From Austwickia chelonae (lineage in GTDB: Bacteria > Actinomycetota > Actinomycetes > Actinomycetales > Dermatophilaceae): DNA of 64,000 nt. The stretch lies in contig NZ_CP031447.1 in NCBI RefSeq assembly GCF_003391095.1, positions 2,604,001-2,668,000 of the forward strand. The letters run 5' to 3'. A model generated the notes under the pieces. It was not told the origin of the DNA. It did not search any database and worked only from the letters and a program-made list of their open reading frames with translations. Below are positions 1 through 8,068 of the stretch, in pieces. A program made the translations under genes and the position numbers. Numbering within the stretch: the stretch's first letter is position 1; the number at the start of each line of letters is the position of its first letter.

Positions 1-772
1 TGAAAGCTCCGGTCAACGGGGCCAGAGTCATCGAAGGAGCATCAGCCGGGCCGTGTGGGTCACGCGGCGGCGGAGGCACGTAGACCCCTTGCTGCCCTGG
101 GTCGCCGCCAGGCATCGCACCGGCCGGTGCGCCGCCCCCGGGGGCCGTGCCGGCTGCGGCCGCTGCCGATTCGGTCTCGGCCGCCGGTGCGGCTGTCTGC
201 CCGGTAGCTTCCGCGCCGGTGTCCTCCGACGGACCGTCCTCGTCGGATCCTGCTTCTTCGTCCGCGGCTTCGGCCTCGGCGGCCTGGATCGCCGCAGCCA
301 GCTGGGCCGCAGCACCCTGCCCGGTGGACTTCGCCGGCAGGGTCATCAACAAGGCGGCCAGGGTCTGCCCCCGGAACAGGCCGACGACATTGCACTCGTC
401 GGCCTTGTCCAAGGCGTCGAAGGCGTCGGTCATGTGGATCTGACCGGCTTTGAAAGCGCCCAGGGGTTCCTGCAGTGCTGTGAGGGCCTGGCTCAAGGCC
501 TCGGTCCACTTGGTGCGGGCTTCGCTCCGGTCCAGGATCTCACCGGTAGCGTGGTCGACCAGTCCCGTCACGATCAGGATGACCGTACCGACCTCACCGG
601 CGTCCTTGACCACGCATTCGATGCCGTAGGCGCCGCCGGGCAGGGACAGGGTCGTCGCCTGAATGGCTGACAACGGCTCCAGGGTGAGCTCGGCCGAATC
701 GGCGAAGTGGCTCGGCAGCACCCCGGCCGCAGCCATCAGGGCGGTGTCGAGTTCTTCGTTCAGGGAGGACAT
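1..772 (-). CDS. fliN: FliN/FliY-type flagellar switch protein, partial (C-terminus beyond the left edge)
   Basis: An open frame starts at the ATG at 770-772 and has no stop before the window edge, giving 257 visible codons. Residues 1 to about 145 are globular; from about 150 the chain becomes a long Ala/Glu/Gly/Pro-rich linker. The SpoA domain that defines FliN must lie beyond the edge, so identity rests on position directly after fliM, a 33-bp gap, and the layout of an N-terminal domain plus linker. FliN forms the lower C-ring of the flagellar switch. With FliM lacking a CheY-binding peptide, this longer FliN may be the CheY-P contact, which is inference. Confidence 0.72.
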   Translation of the reverse strand, partial: MSSLNEELDTALMAAAGVLPSHFADSAELTLEPLSAIQATTLSLPGGAYGIECVVKDAGEVGTVILIVTGLVDHATGEILDRSEARTKWTEALSQALTALQEPLGAFKAGQIHMTDAFDALDKADECNVVGLFRGQTLAALLMTLPAKSTGQGAAAQLAAAIQAAEAEAADEEAGSDEDGPSEDTGAEATGQTAAPAAETESAAAAAGTAPGGGAPAGAMPGGDPGQQGVYVPPPPRDPHGPADAPSMTLAPLTGAF

Positions 773-805
773 CTGCGATTCCTTCACGGCAGAGGCGGGC
801 GGGGA

Positions 806-1675
806 TCAGACAGCGATGATCTGGCAGGCCAGTCGGCTGCCGTGGCTTCCGGGGACAGCGGTGCCGACCGGGACCCCGTCCGCGGAAAGGGTCAACGGCT
901 GGTTGGTGGGATGCCTCAGCGGCAGGACGTCACCGACCTGTAGGTCGAGCACTTCGCTGCTGGTCAGCTGGATCGGTTCGAAAGCCACGGTCACGACCAC
1001 CGGGACCTCGTGCATGCGCTCGTTCAGGGCTTTGGCCGCAGCCGCCTGCGGACCGGTCAGTTCCTGCGGCTTGGCCTTGAGGACGTCCAGGACGGGTGCC
1101 ACCGTCGAGACCGGCATGCACAAGGTCGCCGACGAGACCAGGTCACCGATCCGGATCTCGAAATCGGAGACCACCATCGGGTCCTGAGGCGGAGCCAGCT
1201 GCAACAACTGCACATCGGACTCCAGAGATTGCACGGTCGCTTTCACCGGAGCCAGAGTGTCGAAGGCATAGGTCAGTTCCCGCACGATCCGTTGCACCAG
1301 ATTGCGGATCAGTCCCGCTTCGATGTCCGACAGAGCTCGACTGGGCTGTTCGTCGGTGCCAGGACCGCCCAACAAGCGGTCGATGATGCTCATCACGACA
1401 TTCATCGGCATCTGGAAGACGCCGTCGCCACCCATCGGGGTGAACTCGACGACCGCCAGCAAGGACGGATTGGGCAGATTGCTCGAGTAGTTGTCGTAGG
1501 TGACCTGCTCGACGTTGTTCAACGCGGAATGTCCGACGATCCGCAGGGTCGTCGACAGCACCGTCGCCATCTGCCGGGCGAAGGTCTCGTTGACCATCTG
1601 CAGGGCACGAACCTGTTCGCGACTGAACCGGCTCGGACTGCGAAAGTCGTAGAGGGCTGGGGTGCTGCCGTTCAC
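806..1675 (-). CDS. fliM: Flagellar motor switch protein FliM
   Basis: 289 residues, starting at a GTG. The family pattern is clear: a YDFR motif at the start, the middle domain with a MGGDG motif near residue 80 and an RLLGG motif, and a C-terminal SpoA domain from about residue 215. FliM links the MS-ring protein FliG to the C-ring. The usual 320-340 residue proteins begin with a short CheY-binding peptide (EIDALL type); this one starts only about eight residues before YDFR. The same frame is open upstream to just past the fliL stop but encodes no such motif. It lies 73 bp after fliL in the motA-to-fliN operon. Confidence 0.95.
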   Translation of the reverse strand: MNGSTPALYDFRSPSRFSREQVRALQMVNETFARQMATVLSTTLRIVGHSALNNVEQVTYDNYSSNLPNPSLLAVVEFTPMGGDGVFQMPMNVVMSIIDRLLGGPGTDEQPSRALSDIEAGLIRNLVQRIVRELTYAFDTLAPVKATVQSLESDVQLLQLAPPQDPMVVSDFEIRIGDLVSSATLCMPVSTVAPVLDVLKAKPQELTGPQAAAAKALNERMHEVPVVVTVAFEPIQLTSSEVLDLQVGDVLPLRHPTNQPLTLSADGVPVGTAVPGSHGSRLACQIIAV

Positions 1676-1748
1676 GATGCCTCTGATCGGCTCGAAATGG
1701 CTGTATCTGAGTCGATTACGCCGACCGAACGCGTCTCCACCGGTGGCC

Positions 1749-2231
1749 TCACTGCATCACGAAATCAGTGAAGTAGACCTTGATGACCTTGCCCTCGTAG
1801 CGTTCCTTGACCTCTTTGGTCAACGTCTCCTGGGCCTTCTCCTTGTTCTCCGGTTTCAGGAGCTGATCCATCGTGTAATGTCCCAGGATCCCGATCGCGG
1901 CATCCCTTGCTTTCGAGCCGTCGAAGGCCTTCAAGGCCTTCTCCCCGCCGGCCTTCTGCGTGGCGTCCTCGGAGAGCTGCAGAGCCAGCTTCATCTTCAG
2001 GTATTTGCCGTCGGAGAGGTTCAATGTCATGTCTTCGGGCAAGGCCACGACCGCGCCGGGTTCCTTCGTCAGATCCTTCGGCGGCTCTTTCGGGCCCAAC
2101 ACCATCTTGAAGACGAGCCCGGCAGCAGCCATCACCACCAGGGCCGTCACCGCAATGATGATGATCATCTTCTTGCCGCCGCCCTTGGCAGCTCCACCCT
2201 CGGCAGGGGTGGCGTCCTGATCCTTTGACAT
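1749..2231 (-). CDS. fliL: Flagellar basal body-associated protein FliL
   Basis: 160 residues. A Gly/Lys-rich cytoplasmic N-terminus is followed by one membrane segment at about residues 22-46 (a run of Met/Ile/Val/Ala) and a periplasm-side FliL domain with the LNLSDGKYLK strand typical of the family. FliL surrounds the stator units and supports MotA/MotB function. It sits 12 bp after motB and 73 bp before fliM, the common actinobacterial order. Length and topology are normal. Confidence 0.93.
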   Translation of the reverse strand: MSKDQDATPAEGGAAKGGGKKMIIIIAVTALVVMAAAGLVFKMVLGPKEPPKDLTKEPGAVVALPEDMTLNLSDGKYLKMKLALQLSEDATQKAGGEKALKAFDGSKARDAAIGILGHYTMDQLLKPENKEKAQETLTKEVKERYEGKVIKVYFTDFVMQ

Positions 2232-2243
2232 ATTCTCCAGCTC

Positions 2244-3125
2244 CTAGTGGGAAGGGGTTCCGCTTGGCGAGGTGACCGGTAAGGGTGAAGCGATAGGGGT
2301 CGACGGCGTCAAGGGCTGCGCCACATCGGCCAGGACCACGACAGCGACCCGACGGTTGCGGGAACGCCCCTGTTCGGTGTCATTCGTGTCGATCGGACGC
2401 TGCTCGCCGTAAGCGGCCAGAGCAACCCTGGTCTCGGGGAGACCATCGGCGATGAGGCGTTGCAGGACGCTCGCCGCCCGGGCCTGGGAGAGTTCCCAGT
2501 TCGATCGGAAGGCTCCGCTGCGGATCGGCACATTGTCCGTATGACCTTCCACGGTGAGCCGATTCGGCAGGTTCTTGATCGTCGGCGCGATCAGGTCGAG
2601 GACTTGGGTCCCGGCTGGCCGCAATGCGGCTTGTCCTGTCTCGAAGAGCACCTTGTCGGTGATGATGTTGACCACCAGGCCGCGCTCGTCGACATTCATC
2701 TGCACGGCATCCTTCAGACCTTTGCCGGACAGCTCCTGGTCGATCTGCTTCTTGAGCTGCTCCAGACGATCCTTCTGATCGGTCTGAGCCTTCTGACGAG
2801 CCTGCTCGGCGGCGATCATCTGGGCGGCCTTCTGCGGATCGAGCTGCTGGGCACCGTCGGGGTTGGGCGGCTTCTGCGCCTTCATGATCCCGTCGGAGCC
2901 GGCGTTGCTGCCGCCCTGACCGTTCAGGACGACCGATCCGGAACCGCCGAAGGCCTGGTTGGCGCCCTGGGCGAACTGGAGGAACTTGGCCTGGTCGACC
3001 TTGCTGACCGCGAACATCACGATGAACAGGGCCAGGAGCAGGGTGAGCATGTCGGCGTAGGAGATCATCCATCGCTCGTGATTGGCGTGGGGCTCCGGCT
3101 CGGGTGCTTTCTTCTTCCTCGCCAT
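2244..3125 (-). CDS. motB: Flagellar stator protein MotB
   Basis: 293 residues from the ATG at 3123-3125, one base after the motA stop; a longer open frame upstream overlaps motA and is not used. The single membrane segment at about 22-42 carries the proton-channel Asp25 in ISYADML. After a Gln/Gly-rich plug and linker comes an OmpA-like peptidoglycan-binding domain with GHTDN at 194-198 and the NRRV motif. MotB anchors the stator to the wall and, with MotA, conducts ions to drive rotation. The Ser/Pro-rich tail of about 25 residues is dispensable-looking. Confidence 0.97.
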   Translation of the reverse strand: MARKKKAPEPEPHANHERWMISYADMLTLLLALFIVMFAVSKVDQAKFLQFAQGANQAFGGSGSVVLNGQGGSNAGSDGIMKAQKPPNPDGAQQLDPQKAAQMIAAEQARQKAQTDQKDRLEQLKKQIDQELSGKGLKDAVQMNVDERGLVVNIITDKVLFETGQAALRPAGTQVLDLIAPTIKNLPNRLTVEGHTDNVPIRSGAFRSNWELSQARAASVLQRLIADGLPETRVALAAYGEQRPIDTNDTEQGRSRNRRVAVVVLADVAQPLTPSTPIASPLPVTSPSGTPSH

Positions 3126-3126
3126 G

Positions 3127-3906
3127 TCAGGCCGCCTTCGCGTCCTTGCTCTTCGCCCCGGCCGAGGCCGGCAGCGAGGAGCGCAGTTTCTGCTCGACGA
3201 CCCGCGGAGAAGTACCGGCGGCGACCGCGAGGACACCCTCGACGATCATCTCCATGTTCTTCACTTCGAGCTGGCTGATCCGCTTGAGCTTCGCGGAGAC
3301 GGGCAGCCAGACGGCGTTGGCGACGAAGACACCCCACATGGTGGCGACGAAGGCGGAGGCGATCATCTCGCCCAGTGCGGCGACGTCGTCCAGGTTGCCC
3401 AGGGCGTGGATCAGACCGAGGACGGCACCGACCACACCGATGGTGGGGGCATAACCACCCATCGCCTCGTAGAAGGCGACGCCGATCTTGTCCTGGTCCT
3501 TCTTCGCATCGATGCGCATCATCAGGAGTTCTTCGATCTCCGCGGCGTCGGTGCCGTCGACGGTCATCTGGATGCCCTCTTTGAGGAGGGGGTCGTCGAT
3601 CTCCTTGGCCATGTCCTCCAGAGCGAGGAGGCCTTCGCGTCGAGCCCGGTCGGCCATCTTCACGATGACGTCGACGAGCTCGCTGCCGTCAGGTGCTTTA
3701 CCTGCGAAGGCTCGTTGCAGGCCTTTGAGTGCGGTCGCGTACTCCGAGAGAAGAAGGCCACCGGCGGCTGCACCGAAGGTGCCGACGAAGATGAGCACCA
3801 GGGGCGCTGGTAGCAGCAGGTGGCTGATGGACACGCCGTCCAACAGCGCGGTGACGAAGACGGCGATGGTGACGACACCGACACCGATGAGGGTTCCTAG
3901 ATCCAC
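3127..3906 (-). CDS. motA: Flagellar stator protein MotA
   Basis: 259 residues with the four-helix MotA/TolQ/ExbB arrangement: two N-terminal membrane segments (about 3-22 and 30-52), a cytoplasmic loop carrying the charged ARREG motif near residue 90, and two further segments (about 153-172 and 180-203). Pro154 in the YAPTIG motif is the conserved channel proline. Partner of MotB, whose start follows after one base. Preceded by flbD with a one-base gap, so flbD-motA-motB are translationally linked. Confidence 0.97.
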   Translation of the reverse strand: MDLGTLIGVGVVTIAVFVTALLDGVSISHLLLPAPLVLIFVGTFGAAAGGLLLSEYATALKGLQRAFAGKAPDGSELVDVIVKMADRARREGLLALEDMAKEIDDPLLKEGIQMTVDGTDAAEIEELLMMRIDAKKDQDKIGVAFYEAMGGYAPTIGVVGAVLGLIHALGNLDDVAALGEMIASAFVATMWGVFVANAVWLPVSAKLKRISQLEVKNMEMIVEGVLAVAAGTSPRVVEQKLRSSLPASAGAKSKDAKAA

Positions 3907-3907
3907 G

Positions 3908-4159
3908 TCAACGCTCCGTCGTCGAGATCGAGTGCAGACGCGCCGGAGGTGTCGGAGCTGCCTGGGGGGAAGTCGAAGCCGTCAGGACGGCGGCCCGGAA
4001 ATGGCAGACCTTCGCCACGATGTCGTCCACCGATTCGGCCACCACGTACTTCGTGCCACTGACCAGGGTCACCACGGTGTCCGGTGTCGCCTCGACCCGT
4101 TCGATGAGGTCAGGGTTGAGCGCAAACGTCGTCCCGTTGCGACGTGTCACAGTGATCAT
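3908..4159 (-). CDS. flbD: FlbD-family flagellar protein
   Basis: 83 residues. The short FlbD fold is visible in the first 55 residues: MITVTRRNG, an LNPDLIE helix, and a TVVTLVSGTKYVV strand pair; the last 25 residues are a Pro/Ala/Ser tail. FlbD is a small protein encoded between hook and stator genes in many Gram-positive flagellar operons; its mechanism is not settled. Here it is the first gene of a separate operon read from the promoter at 4213-4239, because a 10-kb block of unrelated genes now separates it from flgE. Confidence 0.88.
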   Translation of the reverse strand: MITVTRRNGTTFALNPDLIERVEATPDTVVTLVSGTKYVVAESVDDIVAKVCHFRAAVLTASTSPQAAPTPPARLHSISTTER

Positions 4160-4212
4160 GAGTCTTCCGTCCGTGGAGTCTGCGGTAAGCGGCCGTCAGG
4201 CCTGCGCACGTC

Positions 4213-4239
4213 CTATCGACAGCCACCCAAGTGAGCTGA
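4213..4239 (-). promoter_or_regulatory. FliA/sigma28-type promoter for flbD-motA-motB-fliL-fliM-fliN
   Basis: Reading leftward: TCAGC, 14 bp, GTCGATAG. It matches the shared pattern in front of other motility units with one change in the -10 core (GTC for GCC). Expected start of transcription is near 4205, giving a leader of about 46 nt before flbD. Confidence 0.6.
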
Positions 4240-4402
4240 GAGCGTGGAAGTGCCCGCCCGGTCAGGAGCTCGCTCCTGTACAGGTGCATCTCGCGCAGGT
4301 CCGGCTCGGTGCCGGGCTCAGATCGGCAGAAGTCGGATTTTTCCCAGGAAAAGTCCGGCGATTTGTCACTGGACCGTGACCAGCGGAACCTGAACGGTCG
4401 TA

Positions 4403-4417
4403 CTACTCGTTGAGTAG
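4403..4417. promoter_or_regulatory. Small inverted repeat upstream of the first peptidase gene
   Basis: CTACTC-GTT-GAGTAG, six-base arms around three bases, about 110 bp before the peptidase start at 4528. The size suits a repressor site, but no regulator gene is adjacent. The rest of 4240-4527 shows no gene. Confidence 0.3.
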
Positions 4418-4527
4418 AGTTGGCTATCAGAAAAACTCATCGAGGAGTCACGAATAACCGCGGGGATACCCCCTTCGGCCGACATGCCCTCGAGAACTCG
4501 TCACCCCCTCCAGGAGGAGCCTCTCCC

Positions 4528-6183
4528 GTGCGCGCTGCCATCGCCGTCCTGGCCGCATCCGCTGTGACCTTCACCATGCTCCCCGCCGTCTCCTACGCCG
4601 CGCCTACGCCGGCAGCTGGGCCCGGGCAGAAGACCACTTCGCCGGCCTCGGTCCCCGACATGTCGAAAGTGAAGACCCCTACGCTCAAGTGGGGACCGTG
4701 CGAGGACGACAAGACCCTGCAGTGTGCGACCGCGCTTCTTCCGGTCGACTACGCGAAACCGGACGGCCCCAAATTCGCCATCTCCGTGGCCAAGAAGGCA
4801 GCCACCGGCAAGGAGAAGAAGGGCAGTATCTTCATCAACCCCGGCGGACCCGGGGAAAGCGGTTCGGCGAAGCTGCCCAAGATGGCCAACGCCCTTGGCA
4901 AGACAGTCGGCGAACAGTACGACATCATCGGGGTCGACCCGAGGGGGGTCTATCCTTCACCGTTGGCCATCTGCTGGAGCAAGAAGCCCGAACCGGCCTC
5001 CTCCGCGGGCAATTTCCCTGTCGAACCCAAGGATGAAAAAGTCCGCATCGCCCACGACGACTACCAGCGCGCAGCCTGCTCGGAGAGCGGGCGTCCTTTG
5101 ATCGACCACATGTCGACCGCTTCGACCGTCCGCGACCACGAGATGGTCCGTCGGGCTTTGGGTGACAAGCAGTTCAACTACTTCGGCGTCTCCTATGGCA
5201 CCTATCTCGGTGCCACCTATGCGGCGCTCTTCCCTAACACTGTCGGCCGGATGGTCGTGGACAGCGTCGTCGACCCCGTCGCTTGGGCCACCGGAGGGAA
5301 GGGTCAGGAGAACCACCCGGTGACCGCGCGGATCCACTCAGGCGAGGGGACCTTGGACACGTTGGAATCCGCGATCGCCGAGTGTAAGAAGGCCGGGCCG
5401 AAACGCTGTCCCGAAGCACCCGTCATCGACAAGGCGTGGAAGGAAAGCATCGACATCCTGCGGAAGGGGCCGGTCAAGCACGGGGACGAGGTCGAGTATC
5501 TCGCCGACTTCCTCCACCGCACCACGGTCTCCCTGTACGAGGCCGAGATGATCCCTCAGGCCATGACTTCGATCCACGACACGTGGAAACTGCTCACCGA
5601 GAAGAAGAAACCCACTGTCACCCTGAAGCAGACCGCCGAGGAAGCCGGCAAGAAATCCATCGTCAAACCGCCTCTGGGGTTCGCCCCCGCCTCGGAGAAA
5701 CCGGTCGAGGGCAGCCCCAGCGCCCCCGATGACGCGAAATGGACGGAGAAAATCCAACAGATCGGGGTGATGTGCTCCGACTCGGTGAATCCGAAGGACT
5801 CGAAAGCCTGGCAGAAGCAGGCCAACTCCCCCGAGGCACAAAAGAATCCTTTCCTAAGAATGTGGACCTGGGTTTCTTCGTCCTGCGCCGGCTGGCCTGG
5901 CCAGGACAAAGGTGTTTACCGCGGACCGTTCACCGTTAAACCGGCCAACCCGCTGTTGATCCTCAACAACACCCATGACCCGTCCACGCCGATGGCCGGC
6001 GCGAAGAAACTAGCCTCCTTGTCCCCCGGGTCCCGTCTGGTGACCGTCGACGCCTGGGGACATGTCAGCATCGACAAGAGTTCCTGCGCAGCCAAGGCCG
6101 CCCAGACCTACCTACTGGAAGGCAAGCTCCCCGCCGAGGGCACCACCTGCAAGGCCGATAAGCCGCTCTTCCCGCAGAAGTGA
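4528..6183 (+). CDS. Secreted alpha/beta-hydrolase, S33 tripeptidyl aminopeptidase family (paralogue 1)
   Basis: 551 residues from the GTG at 4528, chosen because AGGAGG lies at 4513-4518 and the first 24 residues form a Sec signal peptide ending SYA; the open frame extends further upstream but without these. Oxyanion-type NPGGPG motif, then nucleophile Ser222 in GVSYG, Asp484 in THDPSTP and His512 in WGHVS, the complete hydrolase triad. Several Cys pairs suit an extracellular enzyme. The family releases tripeptides or amino acids from peptide N-termini. First of four tandem paralogues. Substrate not predictable. Confidence 0.9.
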   Translation: MRAAIAVLAASAVTFTMLPAVSYAAPTPAAGPGQKTTSPASVPDMSKVKTPTLKWGPCEDDKTLQCATALLPVDYAKPDGPKFAISVAKKAATGKEKKGSIFINPGGPGESGSAKLPKMANALGKTVGEQYDIIGVDPRGVYPSPLAICWSKKPEPASSAGNFPVEPKDEKVRIAHDDYQRAACSESGRPLIDHMSTASTVRDHEMVRRALGDKQFNYFGVSYGTYLGATYAALFPNTVGRMVVDSVVDPVAWATGGKGQENHPVTARIHSGEGTLDTLESAIAECKKAGPKRCPEAPVIDKAWKESIDILRKGPVKHGDEVEYLADFLHRTTVSLYEAEMIPQAMTSIHDTWKLLTEKKKPTVTLKQTAEEAGKKSIVKPPLGFAPASEKPVEGSPSAPDDAKWTEKIQQIGVMCSDSVNPKDSKAWQKQANSPEAQKNPFLRMWTWVSSSCAGWPGQDKGVYRGPFTVKPANPLLILNNTHDPSTPMAGAKKLASLSPGSRLVTVDAWGHVSIDKSSCAAKAAQTYLLEGKLPAEGTTCKADKPLFPQK

Positions 6184-6353
6184 CCTCGCAGCGGCCGACG
6201 TCGAAGACCCCCACTGTCCCGCCGTCGGCCGCCACCTCGGCCCAGCCCCGGCCCGGCTCACCCACGTCGGCTCGGTCTCCATCAACCATTCCCTGTCTTC
6301 CTCCTAGTCGATACCACATCCTTTCGGCTTCTTCCACGGAGGAGATCCTTCTC

Positions 6354-8003
6354 GTGCGCACCACCCTCACCGTCGCTACCACCTCAGTACTCGCCTTCGG
6401 GATATTCCCCTCCGCTGCCATTGCCGTGCCTGCACGAACCACGGCGCCAAGCACCGCGCCCGCAGGGCCGGACATGTCCAAGGTGAAGACACCTGCCCTG
6501 AAATGGGCGCCGTGCGACAACGACGCCTCACTCCACTGCGCTGCAGTCCTCTTGCCTCTCGACTACGCGAAACCTGACGGGCCCAAGATCAAGGTCGCCG
6601 TCACCAAGAAACCTGCCATCGGGAAAGACCGGAAAGGCAGCCTCTTCGTCAACCCCGGCGGCCCTGGGCAAAGCGCATCAGAACGGCTGCCACGCCTGGC
6701 CAAAGTACTTGGCACGAAAGTCGCCCAGCACTTCGACATCATCGGCGTCGACCCACGGGGTATCGCACCCACTGCTGAAGCACGCTGCTGGAGCAAGACA
6801 CCCGAACCGCCGAACAGTCGGGCCAAGTACCCTTCCGAACCCGACCTGCAGAAGCTCCACATCGCCCACGACGACTACGAACGTACCGCCTGCGACAAGA
6901 CCGGGCGACCGATCATCGACCACATGTCGACGGCCTCGACCGTCCGTGACCACGAGATGATCCGCCGGGCTTTGGGCGACAAGCAGTTCAACTACTACGG
7001 CGTCTCCTATGGCACCTATCTCGGTGCGACCTATGCGGCGCTCTTCCCGCAGACCGTCGGCCGGATGGTCATGGACAGCGTCGTCGACCCCCTCGCTTGG
7101 TCGACCGGAGAGAAAGGCGAAGGAGAGAAGATCCCGGTGACCGGCCGGATCCACTCCGCCGAGGGCTCCCTGGAAACCCTCAATGCTGCTTTCGCCGAGT
7201 GCAAGAAGGCCGGACCGAAACGCTGCCCGCAAGGCCCCACCATCGAAAAGGCTTGGAAAGAAAGCGTCGAGCTACTCAAGAAGGGCCCGGTCAAGCAGGG
7301 CTCGCAGACCCACTACCTCGGTGATCTCGTCCACAACACCGCCGCGGCCATGTACGACGACGAGTCCTTCCCGCGGCTGATGGAGTCCATCCATGAAGCA
7401 TGGAAGACCCTCACCGAGCGGAAGAAACCCACTGTCACCCTGAAGCAGACCGCCGAAGAAGCTCAGAAGAAGAGCATCGCACCTCAGCTCTTCGCAGCGC
7501 CGGACAATACCGCCGAGAAAGCCATTGTGCCCGGGACGAAACCGCCCAAGGACGCAGCCTGGACGGACACCTTCCGGATCGCCGGGGTGATGTGTTCCGA
7601 CACGGCGAACCCGAAAGACCCCCAGGCCTGGGTGCATGTCGGGAATAGCCCCGAGGCGCAGAAGAACCCCTTCCGCGCCTCTTGGGCCTGGGATTCCTCG
7701 CTCTGCGCTCGATGGCCAGGCCAGGACAAGAACGTCTATCGCGGGCCCTTCAACGTCAAACCAGCCAACCCGATGCTGGTCCTCAACAACACCCACGACC
7801 CGGCCACGCCGATGGCCGGAGCGAAGAAATTGGTAGCTCTCTCCCCCGGTGCCCGACTGTTGGCCGTCGATGCCTGGGGACATATGAGCGCAGACAAGAA
7901 CACCTGCGCCGCCAAAGCTGCCGAAACCTATCTCGTGGACGGCAAGCTCCCCGCCGAAGGTGCTGTCTGCAAAACCGAAGGATCGCTGTTTCCGGAGAAA
8001 TGA
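6354..8003 (+). CDS. Secreted alpha/beta-hydrolase, S33 tripeptidyl aminopeptidase family (paralogue 2)
   Basis: 549 residues from the GTG at 6354, preceded by GGAGGAG-type spacing (CGGAGGAGAT) and followed by a 24-residue signal peptide. Triad: Ser218 in GVSYG, Asp482 in THDPATP, His510 in WGHMS. Closest in sequence to paralogue 1: both share the STVRDHEM segment before the nucleophile and lack the Pro-rich insertion of paralogues 3 and 4. The gap to paralogue 1 is 170 bp with no hairpin seen, so the two may be cotranscribed. Confidence 0.9.
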   Translation: MRTTLTVATTSVLAFGIFPSAAIAVPARTTAPSTAPAGPDMSKVKTPALKWAPCDNDASLHCAAVLLPLDYAKPDGPKIKVAVTKKPAIGKDRKGSLFVNPGGPGQSASERLPRLAKVLGTKVAQHFDIIGVDPRGIAPTAEARCWSKTPEPPNSRAKYPSEPDLQKLHIAHDDYERTACDKTGRPIIDHMSTASTVRDHEMIRRALGDKQFNYYGVSYGTYLGATYAALFPQTVGRMVMDSVVDPLAWSTGEKGEGEKIPVTGRIHSAEGSLETLNAAFAECKKAGPKRCPQGPTIEKAWKESVELLKKGPVKQGSQTHYLGDLVHNTAAAMYDDESFPRLMESIHEAWKTLTERKKPTVTLKQTAEEAQKKSIAPQLFAAPDNTAEKAIVPGTKPPKDAAWTDTFRIAGVMCSDTANPKDPQAWVHVGNSPEAQKNPFRASWAWDSSLCARWPGQDKNVYRGPFNVKPANPMLVLNNTHDPATPMAGAKKLVALSPGARLLAVDAWGHMSADKNTCAAKAAETYLVDGKLPAEGAVCKTEGSLFPEK

Positions 8004-8068
8004 TCTCCGGCGCCCACTCATTCCCTGTCCCTCTACGCCGACCAACCCCTCCAGGAGGAACCTTTCCA

